Origin: a virus | IMG/VR virus record: IMGVR_UViG_3300033233_000009 | Coordinates: 1-64,000 of that record | Direction: 5' to 3' (one strand) | Length of the DNA: 64,000 nucleotides | Part shown: piece after piece, positions 22,666-30,675 of the stretch | How positions within the stretch are numbered: position 1 is the stretch's first letter | Layout: each line of letters opens with the position of its first letter | Notes under the pieces: generated by a model | Seen by the model: the letters and a program-made list of their open reading frames with translations, nothing else | Told to the model about the DNA's origin: nothing | Databases searched by the model: none | Program-made: the position numbers and the translations under genes

Positions 22666-25086
22666 CTACAATTCCAACCGATTCAGCTCTTGTTCTAGTT
22701 CCTTTCCTCGCACGAGCTGGTCCTGGTCGCGCCCTATCTCGACGAGGCGCGTTCGCGCAACGCTAACATCATCCGCCTCTTCTGCGTTCGACAAAGCTAG
22801 GCGTTTTATTTGCTCGGCGTTTTCTATCGACAATCGCACCCGGCCCAGTAGTGCAGCGTTGGTTGGAAGTCGGAAGCGAGCGATACGGGAGGGGGTCACC
22901 TTCCGGCCGTAATTGAACCGCCAGCGCTCCATACGAGCTATGGCCGCTGCCACGTAGAGCAACGCCGGATCTGCTCCCTTCTTAGAGACCAGGATGAGCG
23001 CATCGTCGGCCACGCCGCATGGCCATTCTTGAACATGGGCTTCCCCGATGCTCCCGGTGCTGGGGACAGTAACAAACGGGGGCACTAGCAAGGCTTCAAA
23101 GTCGAAGAAGCCGTAACAACCATTGTCCGTACCGCTGGACGAAACGACCGGCACAAGTCCTGGGGCGAGCATACTCTTGTCATGCAGGGCTTTCGTTCCG
23201 TAACCGATATGGAAATAAGCCCCAATAGTGTCCGAAGCGTCGTCAAGCGCGCGGCTCCTCTTGGGGGCTGTTGGGATCAGTTCTTTGCGGGCGACAGCTC
23301 TTTCTAAGCGGCACAACTCGTGGGCATGTAAGGCGGCGAACGCTCCCTGACTCCGAGCTAGCCCTGCAACTTCTTCCTCGATCTGTGCCTCGGTGAAAAT
23401 CTCTGCTGGGATGTATGCGCCCGGTTCCCAGCCATCGTCATGCACAACAGTAGCCCACCCACAGTACCCCGGGATGACATCGTGATTGCGGTACGCTGCG
23501 AGTGTTTGCGTTAGTTGCTCCCCTGTCCTTGGCACACGCATGTTCTTCTTTCGCTTGAGTCCGTCGTTCTCGATTCGCGCGAAAAACACCTTCTTACCTG
23601 CCGGATGCGGCGTACCCTTCGTAAGAACTAGGATCGCCGGATACACCGATGCGTATGGTTGAAATAATTGGTCGGGCAGCTTGATTACGGCGGTGAGCGT
23701 ATGGTGTTTGAGGATGCCCTCGCGCCATGCCTGCTTCTGCTTCTTCACGGCGAGAGACCTAGGCACGATCATCGCGAGCGTGCCGCCGTGTTTGAGGCCC
23801 TCAAGAGCGCGCTCGACGAACCTCTCGGGCGGCGTGTCCGTTTTCTTATGAGGGAATGGCGGGTTCATCAGAACGACGTTGGCCTTGCCGACCGGGTAGT
23901 CCCCGGCCGTGAAGCAGTCGTCCTTGCGAATGCCCGTCGAACCGTCACCGCGCAAGATCATATTCGCGACGCACAGCGCGGCGGTCACCGGCTCTTGGTC
24001 GAACCCGATGAGGTTCTTCTTCACCATCGCGACCATCTGCACGCGCGAGAGTTTGTGCTCACGCACGACGCGATTCATGGAAGCGATGAGGAACCCTCCA
24101 GTGCCGCACGCAGGATCGAGAACTACGTCGTTCAGGCTGATATTCGTCAGGTCGGTCATAAACGCGGCGATGTGACGCGGCGTGAAATACTGACCGATGG
24201 TGTTCCCTCCTGTGTAATGGAAGAACGTCTCGTAGAGCTGGCCGAGGTAGTCGTGCTCGGCGGTGAGCACGGTTACGTTGAGGCGCTCCAAGATCGTCGT
24301 GATCCGACGCGCCTTGACGGCGAGCACGTCGTTCGCCTCGTCTACCCGTAGGCTCGCGGCGAGATCAGGCTTCCTCGCCTTCCAGAACGCCTTGCGGCAC
24401 GCCTCGTTTATGTCGCCGAGGATGTTCTCGGCGTCTCTGCGAATCGCGCCCTTCGACTGCCATAACGCCAACATTGTAGCGCCCACCACAGCGGGCCGCG
24501 CGGCGTCCGTAATCCCGGCTTCGCGAAGCAGACGGTTGATCTCGTCCGCCCGATCCGCGAGCACCTCGACGGGTGGGATCGACGGGCGCATTTCGGCGGT
24601 CGTGTTGGGCGCAAGAAGACGCTCCACGTCTTCGCGGTTTGGCATCCACGTAATCGGATTGCCGTCGTAGGTGACCGGAACCCACTTCTTGCCGTTCCAC
24701 TTGAATGCACGAACGGCGAAGTCGTCCTCAGACGTGCCCGCAACAGCGATGGCAATAGGAGTAGCGCCCGCATCGACCATCGCCATCCCGTAATCGCGGG
24801 TGACTTCCTTCTCGGCCAGCGCGAGACCAGCAAGCGTACCTTTGGCCTCGATCACCACAAGCGGTTGCAACGCGCGGTCAACGAGGATGGCTTCCGGTAG
24901 CCCTGCGCCCCCACCGCCAGACTTGCTCCGACCCTTGAAAATGTCGAGTAGGTGCGTGTGATCCTTGTACTCGTGTTGACGGAGCATCGCGCCGTTCGGC
25001 GGGCGGCGTGTGTCCCAACCTTGCGCTGCGAGTAGCTCCGTCAGGAGTACCTCTGTACGGACTTCAGCGACGCGCATGGGGCTCAT
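22666..25086 (-). CDS. Fused nuclease-methyltransferase-specificity R-M enzyme
   Basis: 806 residues. The N-terminal domain has a PD-(D/E)xK pattern: Asp70 and E80-x-K82 in LVVIEAKG. The centre is an N6-adenine methyltransferase of the HsdM type: GQYFTPRHIAAFM, DPACGTGGF (324-332), NPPF (408-411). The C-terminal 270 residues resemble a target-recognition region (IGYGTKAL, VVSSSGTDNGCYGFFD, RFRLPTNAALLGRV). One chain could modify and cut DNA, as in type IIG systems. ATG overlaps the transposase stop. Confidence 0.85.
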   Translation of the reverse strand: MSPMRVAEVRTEVLLTELLAAQGWDTRRPPNGAMLRQHEYKDHTHLLDIFKGRSKSGGGGAGLPEAILVDRALQPLVVIEAKGTLAGLALAEKEVTRDYGMAMVDAGATPIAIAVAGTSEDDFAVRAFKWNGKKWVPVTYDGNPITWMPNREDVERLLAPNTTAEMRPSIPPVEVLADRADEINRLLREAGITDAARPAVVGATMLALWQSKGAIRRDAENILGDINEACRKAFWKARKPDLAASLRVDEANDVLAVKARRITTILERLNVTVLTAEHDYLGQLYETFFHYTGGNTIGQYFTPRHIAAFMTDLTNISLNDVVLDPACGTGGFLIASMNRVVREHKLSRVQMVAMVKKNLIGFDQEPVTAALCVANMILRGDGSTGIRKDDCFTAGDYPVGKANVVLMNPPFPHKKTDTPPERFVERALEGLKHGGTLAMIVPRSLAVKKQKQAWREGILKHHTLTAVIKLPDQLFQPYASVYPAILVLTKGTPHPAGKKVFFARIENDGLKRKKNMRVPRTGEQLTQTLAAYRNHDVIPGYCGWATVVHDDGWEPGAYIPAEIFTEAQIEEEVAGLARSQGAFAALHAHELCRLERAVARKELIPTAPKRSRALDDASDTIGAYFHIGYGTKALHDKSMLAPGLVPVVSSSGTDNGCYGFFDFEALLVPPFVTVPSTGSIGEAHVQEWPCGVADDALILVSKKGADPALLYVAAAIARMERWRFNYGRKVTPSRIARFRLPTNAALLGRVRLSIENAEQIKRLALSNAEEADDVSVARTRLVEIGRDQDQLVRGKELEQELNRLEL

Positions 25087-26057
25087 TCCCCGCCCGCCTT
25101 CGGCGGCTTGAGCATGAGCCGCTTGCCTTCGATGAGTCGGATCGCTTCCACCGACCGTTCCCCGTCCGTGACCTTGCGGGTGTTGTACTTGAAGTCCAAC
25201 TCCGCGAAGTAGAGATCCGTGTGCTCGCGGCTGATGTTGTGGTGAGTCCCGTCGATGCTCCGCTTCGAGTTTCCGAAGAAGCCCTCCACTGTGTTCGTCG
25301 TCGCCTTGCGTCCTGTAGCCGCATCGTCCCGAGCGTACTCTTCCCGGCTGTGGTTCACCGTGTCATGGGACGCGAAGTCCTGGCCTACAGCCTTGTAGAC
25401 CGATGACTCGTCCGTGTTGAGGCGCGCGGTGCGAGCGATCTGCCTTCGGAGGAGCTTGCCCATCTCGTCTCCGTTGACCATCGTGGCGACCTGGGATCGG
25501 ACTCGGCCGCCGCGCTCGACGAGAGACACCACCGGAGTCTTGTTGCCGACGTAGCCGCGTCCCTTGCGCCGCACCTTGCCGCCCATGTACGTCTCGTCAG
25601 CTTCTACGGTCCCGTCGAGTTGGTCGTCTGGAAACGAATCCTTGAGGGCGTACCGGATGCGGTGACACATGAACAGAGCAGAGCGGTAGGAGCCAAGCTC
25701 AAGCTGGCGCTGAAGTTGGAGCGCTGACACCTGGGTCTTGGAGGCGCACATCATGTAGAAGGCGATCAGCCACTTGTTGAGCGGAATGTGAGAATCCTCA
25801 CAGACAGTGCCAACCGTGACCGTGAATTGCTGGGCGCAGGCGGCGCAGCGATACAGCCCTGCTCGAATCTTGGCTTTGGGGTTCGCGGTGATCTTGCTGA
25901 TGCACGCCTGATCGATGTTGCCGCAGTGGGGGCAGGACGGACCGTTCGGCCACCGGACCGACTCCATGTAGGCGCGAGCTGCCGCCTCAGTGGAAAACCG
26001 CTGACAGACGGAAATCAGTGTCAGGTCGCGGCCTTCCGGGTCCCAGTTCGTCGTCAT
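25083..26057 (-). CDS. IS1595-family (ISXO2-like) DDE transposase
   Basis: 324 residues. An N-terminal zinc ribbon (CPHC at 42-45, CAAC at 71-74) is followed by the DDE-type catalytic core: Asp154 in VEADETYMGG, Asp216 in LNTDESSVY and Glu258 in NTVEGFFGNSKR. The C-terminus has HTDLYFAELDFKYNTR. All catalytic residues are present. First gene of the element's leftward operon. Confidence 0.95.
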   Translation of the reverse strand: MTTNWDPEGRDLTLISVCQRFSTEAAARAYMESVRWPNGPSCPHCGNIDQACISKITANPKAKIRAGLYRCAACAQQFTVTVGTVCEDSHIPLNKWLIAFYMMCASKTQVSALQLQRQLELGSYRSALFMCHRIRYALKDSFPDDQLDGTVEADETYMGGKVRRKGRGYVGNKTPVVSLVERGGRVRSQVATMVNGDEMGKLLRRQIARTARLNTDESSVYKAVGQDFASHDTVNHSREEYARDDAATGRKATTNTVEGFFGNSKRSIDGTHHNISREHTDLYFAELDFKYNTRKVTDGERSVEAIRLIEGKRLMLKPPKAGGE

Positions 26058-26084
26058 CCGTCAAGAATAGGGGGCGGCGGGGTG

Positions 26085-26105
26085 TTTGTCAAGTGCATAA
26101 TCGCC
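26085..26105 (+). repeat. Right terminal inverted repeat
   Basis: 21 bp, inverted copy of 22139-22159 with one mismatch; it marks the outer edge of the transposon. Confidence 0.93.
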
Positions 26106-26113
26106 GATCAACT
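26106..26113 (+). repeat. Target-site duplication, right copy
   Basis: GATCAACT, identical to 22131-22138, directly abutting the right inverted repeat. Confidence 0.95.
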
Positions 26114-26118
26114 GGGTC

Positions 26119-27144
26119 GTGCAACGTGGTCCCCGTGCGCGCTGCGCGACACGCCAGTCGCTCATGCTGCGCACGCTGCTCGCATGGGGGTTCGAGGAGG
26201 AGGCGCGTTGGCTCCAGCACGTGGCGGCGGTCGCCGCGGATCTGGTGCTTCCGCCGCCGACCTCCGCGCAGAACACCGAGGTGCTCGGCATGAGCGCGGC
26301 GGTGCTGTTCGGGACGTTCGACCCGGACCTGCCGACCGAGGAGGCGTACGAGCAGGCGAGCCTCGCGGAGCACCTCTGCGACGCGGCGTTCCCGCACTTC
26401 CTGCGGGCCGGTCTGCTGGAGGTCGAGCTGGACGACCGGGGCCTGCGCGTGGTGCTGCCCGGCATCCAGAAGTTCCTGGGGGCGTGGCGCGAGGGCGCCT
26501 TCCCTCGCCTGGAGGTCTCCCACAAACTCGCCGCAGCGCTCTGCCTCACCGAGATACCGGACGCGGACACGCTGCACTCGCCCTGGCGGGCATGGTCGCT
26601 GCTCGTACCGAACGGGCTACTCGGGGACGCCCAGCCGCAGCGCGTGTGGTGCGTCGGCGCGGAGCCACGCTACCTCGTGAGCAAGACCGGCGCGGTCACG
26701 GGCTGGTCGGAGGAGCACGCGGGCGGCGCGGTCGCGGCGGACATGCTGCGCTCGCTCGTGCGCGGCGCGTGCGTCGTGCTGAGTGACCCCGAGCGGAAGC
26801 GTACGGAGGGCCGCTGGGGTACGCCTGCGGCGGCGCCGCACACGCGAGCGAAGCGCCCGACCGGCACGGCGCCCGAGGGCGCGCGCTACGTTCTCGCGCA
26901 GCCCGTCACGATCGACCTGCGCGACACCGTGACCGAGGCGATCACCGGCAAGCGACGCGGTGGAAGTCCCAAGGTGCAGTTCCTGGTGCGCGGGCACCTC
27001 ACCCATCAGGCGCACGGCCCGCGGCATTCGCTCCGCCGGGTGCAGTGGATCGAACCCTTCTGGAAGGGCGATCCCGCAGCCCGGGTGCTGCTCCGCGGCC
27101 ACCGCGTGCAGGACGCCGCGACGCCGGAAAAGCCCGGCACCTGA
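26119..27144 (+). pseudogene. 3' half of transposon-split gene
   Basis: 342 codons open from a chance GTG at 26119; native coding resumes at 26114 just after the duplication, in frame with 21580-22138. The C-terminus (FLVRGHLTHQAHGPRHSLR, VQWIEPFWKGDP) resembles a segment seen in other phage hypothetical proteins. The middle holds VLFGTFDPDLP and RAWSLLVPNGLL. Without its own promoter or ribosome site it is probably not expressed, unless transcription from the element reads through. Confidence 0.8.
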
Positions 27145-27161
27145 GCGCGGTCGCACGTTTC

Positions 27162-27191
27162 TTGCGGGGCTCGCCGGGTAGCGAGTAAGCT
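27162..27191 (+). promoter_or_regulatory. Promoter at start of structural module
   Basis: TTGCGG (27162-27167), 18 bp, TAAGCT (27186-27191). A leader of about 40 nt precedes the HNH gene. Confidence 0.55.
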
Positions 27192-27234
27192 CCGGGCTGG
27201 TTCGGATTTTCGGGTCGGACTGCCAGGCACCGCC

Positions 27235-27990
27235 ATGCCCTACGCCTCTCCCAAAGACCCCCGCCGCGTCGTCTCTCAGCATCGCTACAACACGAGCGAG
27301 AAGGGGCGCAAGGCCATGCTCGCGTGGCGCAACGCCCACCGCGGGCGACTTGCTCAGTATTACAGCACCGACAAAGCGAAGGAGTGGATGCGGACCTCGC
27401 GTCAACGGATGCAGGCGGACCCGGAGCGGAAGCGCAAGAACGCCGAGGCGCAGCGTCGGTACAACCAGAGCGAGAAGGGTCGTCTCGCTTTCAAGCGAAG
27501 GGAGGCGAGCAACCGAGTGAAGTTGGGGCTCGGGCCGCCACGGCAGAAGCTCAGTCCAGAGGAGAAGAAGCAACGCCGTAAGGAATCACTGTTACGCTAC
27601 CGCGAATCCGGCAAAGCCAAGGTGTGTCAGGATCGTTTCTACGCAACCGAGTACGGTAAGCAGGCCAGCCTGGTTCGCGTCGAGCGGCGCCGATGCCTGC
27701 TGATGAGCGTTGGCGGTACGTTCACGTCCGACGAGTGGCGCGCGATGCTCCGGGCCTTCGGTTATCGCTGCACCTACTGCGGATGCGGAGGCAAGATGAC
27801 GATCGACCACGTTGTTCCGATCAGCAGCAACGGGCGTCACGAGCGTGCGAACATCGTGCCCTCCTGCCTGCGCTGCAACATCAAGAAACACAAGCACGAC
27901 CTGGCAGTAGCCTGCGCCAGACTGACGATCGATCTGCCTGCCTTTAACCAGCGGCGCGCCGCTGGCCTCGCGCGACTGGATGCCGCATGA
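27235..27990 (+). CDS. HNH endonuclease, probably homing type
   Basis: 251 residues. The first 150 are strongly basic helices with repeated Tyr/Glu-Lys-Gly motifs (YNTSEKGRKA, YNQSEKGRLA, YATEYGKQA), common in DNA-binding arms of phage homing enzymes. The HNH domain follows: CTYCGCGGKMTIDHVVPIS, then NIVPSCLRCNIKKHKHD. Cys pairs hold zinc and DHVV supplies the catalytic His. Its stop overlaps the transglutaminase-like gene. Confidence 0.85.
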   Translation: MPYASPKDPRRVVSQHRYNTSEKGRKAMLAWRNAHRGRLAQYYSTDKAKEWMRTSRQRMQADPERKRKNAEAQRRYNQSEKGRLAFKRREASNRVKLGLGPPRQKLSPEEKKQRRKESLLRYRESGKAKVCQDRFYATEYGKQASLVRVERRRCLLMSVGGTFTSDEWRAMLRAFGYRCTYCGCGGKMTIDHVVPISSNGRHERANIVPSCLRCNIKKHKHDLAVACARLTIDLPAFNQRRAAGLARLDAA

Positions 27991-28532
27991 GCGCAACGCT
28001 ACCATTCCCTTCAGCCGCGCCGCCGCCGTTCACCGTCGGCCGGTTCTTCGGTCCACAAACCACGATCGACAAGATGCGGGAGCTGTGTCTCGGCGCGCGG
28101 GGTGAGCGGTCGATCGTGCTCTACCAGCTCACCGAGCACGTGGTGCGCTGGCTGCAACCCAAGGACTACCTCTCCGAGATTCTCGCGGTCCGCAACTTCG
28201 TCGCCGAGAAGGTCCGCTACAAGAACGACCCGCTCGCGATGGAGACGATCTCCGACCCGCAGCGGCTCGCGGAGCAGATTCTCCAGTACGGCCAGGCGAC
28301 AGCCGACTGTGACGACATCGCGCTTTTGGTCGCCACGATGGCGCGGCAGCTCGGGCGCGAAGCGGAGTTCGTCACCGTAGGCTTCGGCGCGCCCAACAAC
28401 TTCAGCCACGTGTTCGCGCGCGTGAAGGAGCCGAAGTCCGCCCGCTGGCTAGTGACCGACAGCGTTGCGGGGACAAGAGAAGCCGCGATGCTCGCGCGTG
28501 TCACGACCTGGAAGTCTTGGAAAATCGACTGA
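27987..28532 (+). CDS. Transglutaminase-like cysteine protein
   Basis: 181 residues. The catalytic triad of the transglutaminase-like superfamily is visible: Cys108 in TADCDDIALLVATM, His141 in NNFSHVFARV, Asp158 in RWLVTDSV. Such proteins cleave or cross-link peptides; in phage particles they may mature capsid or wall-entry proteins. It is the first gene after the HNH, overlapping it by 4 bp. No membrane segment. Confidence 0.82.
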   Translation: MSATLPFPSAAPPPFTVGRFFGPQTTIDKMRELCLGARGERSIVLYQLTEHVVRWLQPKDYLSEILAVRNFVAEKVRYKNDPLAMETISDPQRLAEQILQYGQATADCDDIALLVATMARQLGREAEFVTVGFGAPNNFSHVFARVKEPKSARWLVTDSVAGTREAAMLARVTTWKSWKID

Positions 28533-28560
28533 GACCGCAACCGCGAGGAACCCCATCACC

Positions 28561-29310
28561 ATGAGCTACGTCGCTTCCCTCGGACAGGATTACGATCGCC
28601 GCCCCCCGAGCGATCCGAAGCAGTACTCCGCCTGCGCGACCAAGGCGCAGCACGACGCGGCGCACGCGGCCTGCAAGCCGTACGAGCTGCGCGGGCTCGG
28701 GCTGCTCGACCTCGCCACGGCGAATCCGTGCTGGGTCGAGACGCTTCCGATCTGTCCGCCGCCCGTGCTGCACGCCGCGCCGATGCCCACGCGCCCCACC
28801 GTGGACTGGGCGGCGCTCGCCAAGTACGCCGCCGCGGTGAAGGCCGCGAACGACAAGCGGGCTTCCGACCTGCTCGCGTACGCGCAGGCGGTGCGCGACG
28901 TGAAGGCCCGTGCCGACCTCCTCGCCTACGTGGCCGCGGTGAAGGCCGCGAACGACAAGCGCGCCGCGGATCTGCGCGCGTACGCGGCGGCCGTCCAGGC
29001 GCGAGCCGCCCTGCCGCCCGCGGTGAAGGCCAAGACGCCTCCGCCCCCGCCGCCGCCCAAGACCCCGCCCCCGCCCGCGAAGCCCCCGGCGCTGACCAAG
29101 CCCCCGCCGGGTGCGCCCCCGCCCCCGAAGCAGACGCCGCCGCCCGCGCCGCCCCCGGGAGCACCCCCGGAAGTGGTCGCGCCTTCCGAGGAGGACGAGC
29201 CGGCGCCCGTCGCCCAGGCGGGCTTCGGCACGGGCGGGCTGCTTGCCGCCGCGGCGGTGCTCGCCGTCGGTGGGTGGCTGATCTTCGGCCGAAAGAAGAA
29301 GGCCGCGTGA
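28561..29310 (+). CDS. Repeat-containing membrane protein (LAYAAAVKA type)
   Basis: 249 residues from ATG at 28561, with GAGGAA upstream. A Cys-rich start (YSACATKAQHDAAHAACKPYE) is followed by PPVLHAAPMP and DWAALAKYAAAVKAANDKRA, then further LLAYV/AAAVKAANDKRAAD units. A long Pro-rich rod follows, then one C-terminal transmembrane segment (GGLLAAAAVLAVGGWLIFG) and RKKKAA. The order repeat-rod-anchor recurs in other proteins of the module. A surface spike held by a membrane is a reasonable model. Confidence 0.8.
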   Translation: MSYVASLGQDYDRRPPSDPKQYSACATKAQHDAAHAACKPYELRGLGLLDLATANPCWVETLPICPPPVLHAAPMPTRPTVDWAALAKYAAAVKAANDKRASDLLAYAQAVRDVKARADLLAYVAAVKAANDKRAADLRAYAAAVQARAALPPAVKAKTPPPPPPPKTPPPPAKPPALTKPPPGAPPPPKQTPPPAPPPGAPPEVVAPSEEDEPAPVAQAGFGTGGLLAAAAVLAVGGWLIFGRKKKAA

Positions 29311-29326
29311 GGCTCCCTGCACGAAA

Positions 29327-29356
29327 GTCGCAGCGTTCCGCGAAGCAAGGTAGGTT
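29327..29356 (+). promoter_or_regulatory. Weak promoter
   Basis: TAGGTT (29351-29356) lies 6 nt before an ATG as in other leaderless units, but the -35 (GTCGCA) is poor although preceded by CGAAA as elsewhere. Confidence 0.3.
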
Positions 29357-29362
29357 CCAGCC

Positions 29363-30130
29363 ATGAGCAGGTATCCCACGTACCCCAGCCAGCCGTTTAC
29401 TGGGGCGCCGCCGTCGATGTGGTCGGACGTGAACCGGGCGAGCGACACGCGCTACTCGTCCAGCACGGCGCCCTACTACCAGGCGCTCATCGACAAGGCG
29501 CATGGCCGCCACCTGGCTGGCACCGACGACGAGGTGCAGGACGAGAAGCAGGAGTCGGGCTACGCGCTCAACGAGCTGCGGCTCATGGCCGAGATGGACG
29601 ACGTGCAGAACAACGGGGTGTTCGACAACCCCGAGGCGACGCCGCCGAACATCCACAGCGACGCGGGCGTGTTCTCGGTGCGCTTCAGCCTGCCGGGCTA
29701 CCTCGCCCGGGAGCGCATGTTCCACCCGAGCGAGGTGCGCGACGTGACCACGGGGCGCCCCATCGTGGTCGTGCCGAACAGCCCGATCGCGTACGACACG
29801 AGCGCGCAGGTCGCATTCATCGAGCGCGGGCTGAACCAGCCGTTCGGCCCGGTGGTGCAGCAGACCTCGCGCGGCGACATGCCGTACCAGTCGATCGTGA
29901 ACGTCATCCAGAACCCCGAGCCGATCAAGACGGGGCCCCCGGCGTCGGGCTTCGGGCTCGACCTCACCTCGGTGCTGCCGATGGTGACGGACGGGAAGAA
30001 GGCGGCGCTGCTCGCAGGTGGCGCGGCGGTGGTCGCCGGTGCGCTCTGGTACTTCCTGAAGGGACCGGGTAGCCGCAAGACGATGGTGAGCAACCGCAGT
30101 CACCGCGGGACGTCGCGGAGGAAGCGCTGA
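29363..30130 (+). CDS. C-terminally anchored structural protein
   Basis: 255 residues. Residues 20-195 appear folded and partly beta-rich (GVFSVRFSLPGYLARERMFH, RPIVVVPNSPIAYD). One transmembrane segment follows (KAALLAGGAAVVAGALWYFL, about 213-232), then a basic tail (SRKTMVSNRSHRGTSRRKR). The basic end would face nucleic acid if the membrane is inside a particle. No family recognised. Confidence 0.78.
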   Translation: MSRYPTYPSQPFTGAPPSMWSDVNRASDTRYSSSTAPYYQALIDKAHGRHLAGTDDEVQDEKQESGYALNELRLMAEMDDVQNNGVFDNPEATPPNIHSDAGVFSVRFSLPGYLARERMFHPSEVRDVTTGRPIVVVPNSPIAYDTSAQVAFIERGLNQPFGPVVQQTSRGDMPYQSIVNVIQNPEPIKTGPPASGFGLDLTSVLPMVTDGKKAALLAGGAAVVAGALWYFLKGPGSRKTMVSNRSHRGTSRRKR

Positions 30131-30132
30131 AC

Positions 30133-30669
30133 ATGACGAACGGACTCGGCGAATACTTCGGACCGCAGATGCAGCAGGCCGCTGCTGGCTCGCCCGCGCT
30201 CGACCCGTATCCGACGCGCACTTCCGTCCGGCAGCGGCCCGAGGCGCTGCCACCGACGAACGGGACCGGCGAGTACTTCGCGCAGAACGGCATGGGCGCG
30301 TTCGGCCCCGGCGTGATGGGAGGCATGGGCGCCTACAACATGGGCCCTGTCGGGCCGCGGCCGCGTGGCGCGTTCCGCAAGGTCGCGAGCAAGGTGTCGC
30401 CGCTCGCGGGCGCGCTCGGGGACGCTTCCGACGTGATCAGCGACGCGAAGGCGGGCGTCGTGACCGGCGTGGCCGCTGCCACGACGCTGACGGCGCTGCT
30501 GCTCGGGATGGGACTCCGGTTCGGTGCGGGCTGGATCGTCGGCAAGGCGCTCGCGCCGAGCCGTGCCGAGGAGCGCGCCTACACCTGGGGCGGCGCCATC
30601 GCGAGCGTGGTCTTCGGAAGCGTGGGGCTCGGCGTCGAGGCACTCGTCGCCCAGAACATGAAGAAGTGA
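30133..30669 (+). CDS. Membrane protein with LGEYF motifs
   Basis: 178 residues. It starts MTNGLGEYFGPQMQ and repeats the motif as TGEYFAQNGMGAF near residue 45. Two hydrophobic regions follow (GVVTGVAAATTLTALLLGMG and GGAIASVVFGSVGLGVEALV). It shares LGEYF with the products at 45861, 53956 and 57327. The gap to the previous gene is 2 bp. Confidence 0.78.
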   Translation: MTNGLGEYFGPQMQQAAAGSPALDPYPTRTSVRQRPEALPPTNGTGEYFAQNGMGAFGPGVMGGMGAYNMGPVGPRPRGAFRKVASKVSPLAGALGDASDVISDAKAGVVTGVAAATTLTALLLGMGLRFGAGWIVGKALAPSRAEERAYTWGGAIASVVFGSVGLGVEALVAQNMKK

Positions 30670-30675
30670 CTACCC

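Larger units (their letters stand above)
22139..26105 (-). mobile_element. IS1595-family transposon with R-M and toxin-antitoxin cargo
   Basis: A 3967-bp element bounded by 21-bp inverted repeats with one mismatch (GGCGATTATGCACTT at the left end) and flanked by the 8-bp duplication GATCAACT. It encodes, all leftward and overlapping, a transposase, a fused restriction-modification enzyme, a RelE/ParE-like toxin and its antitoxin. Base composition is visibly lower in G+C than its surroundings. Intact ends and reading frames suggest recent insertion. Confidence 0.95.

Noticed and set aside
22139-26105. Composite transposon with two IS copies
   Set aside because: Only one transposase gene and one pair of terminal repeats are present; the cargo lies inside a single element.
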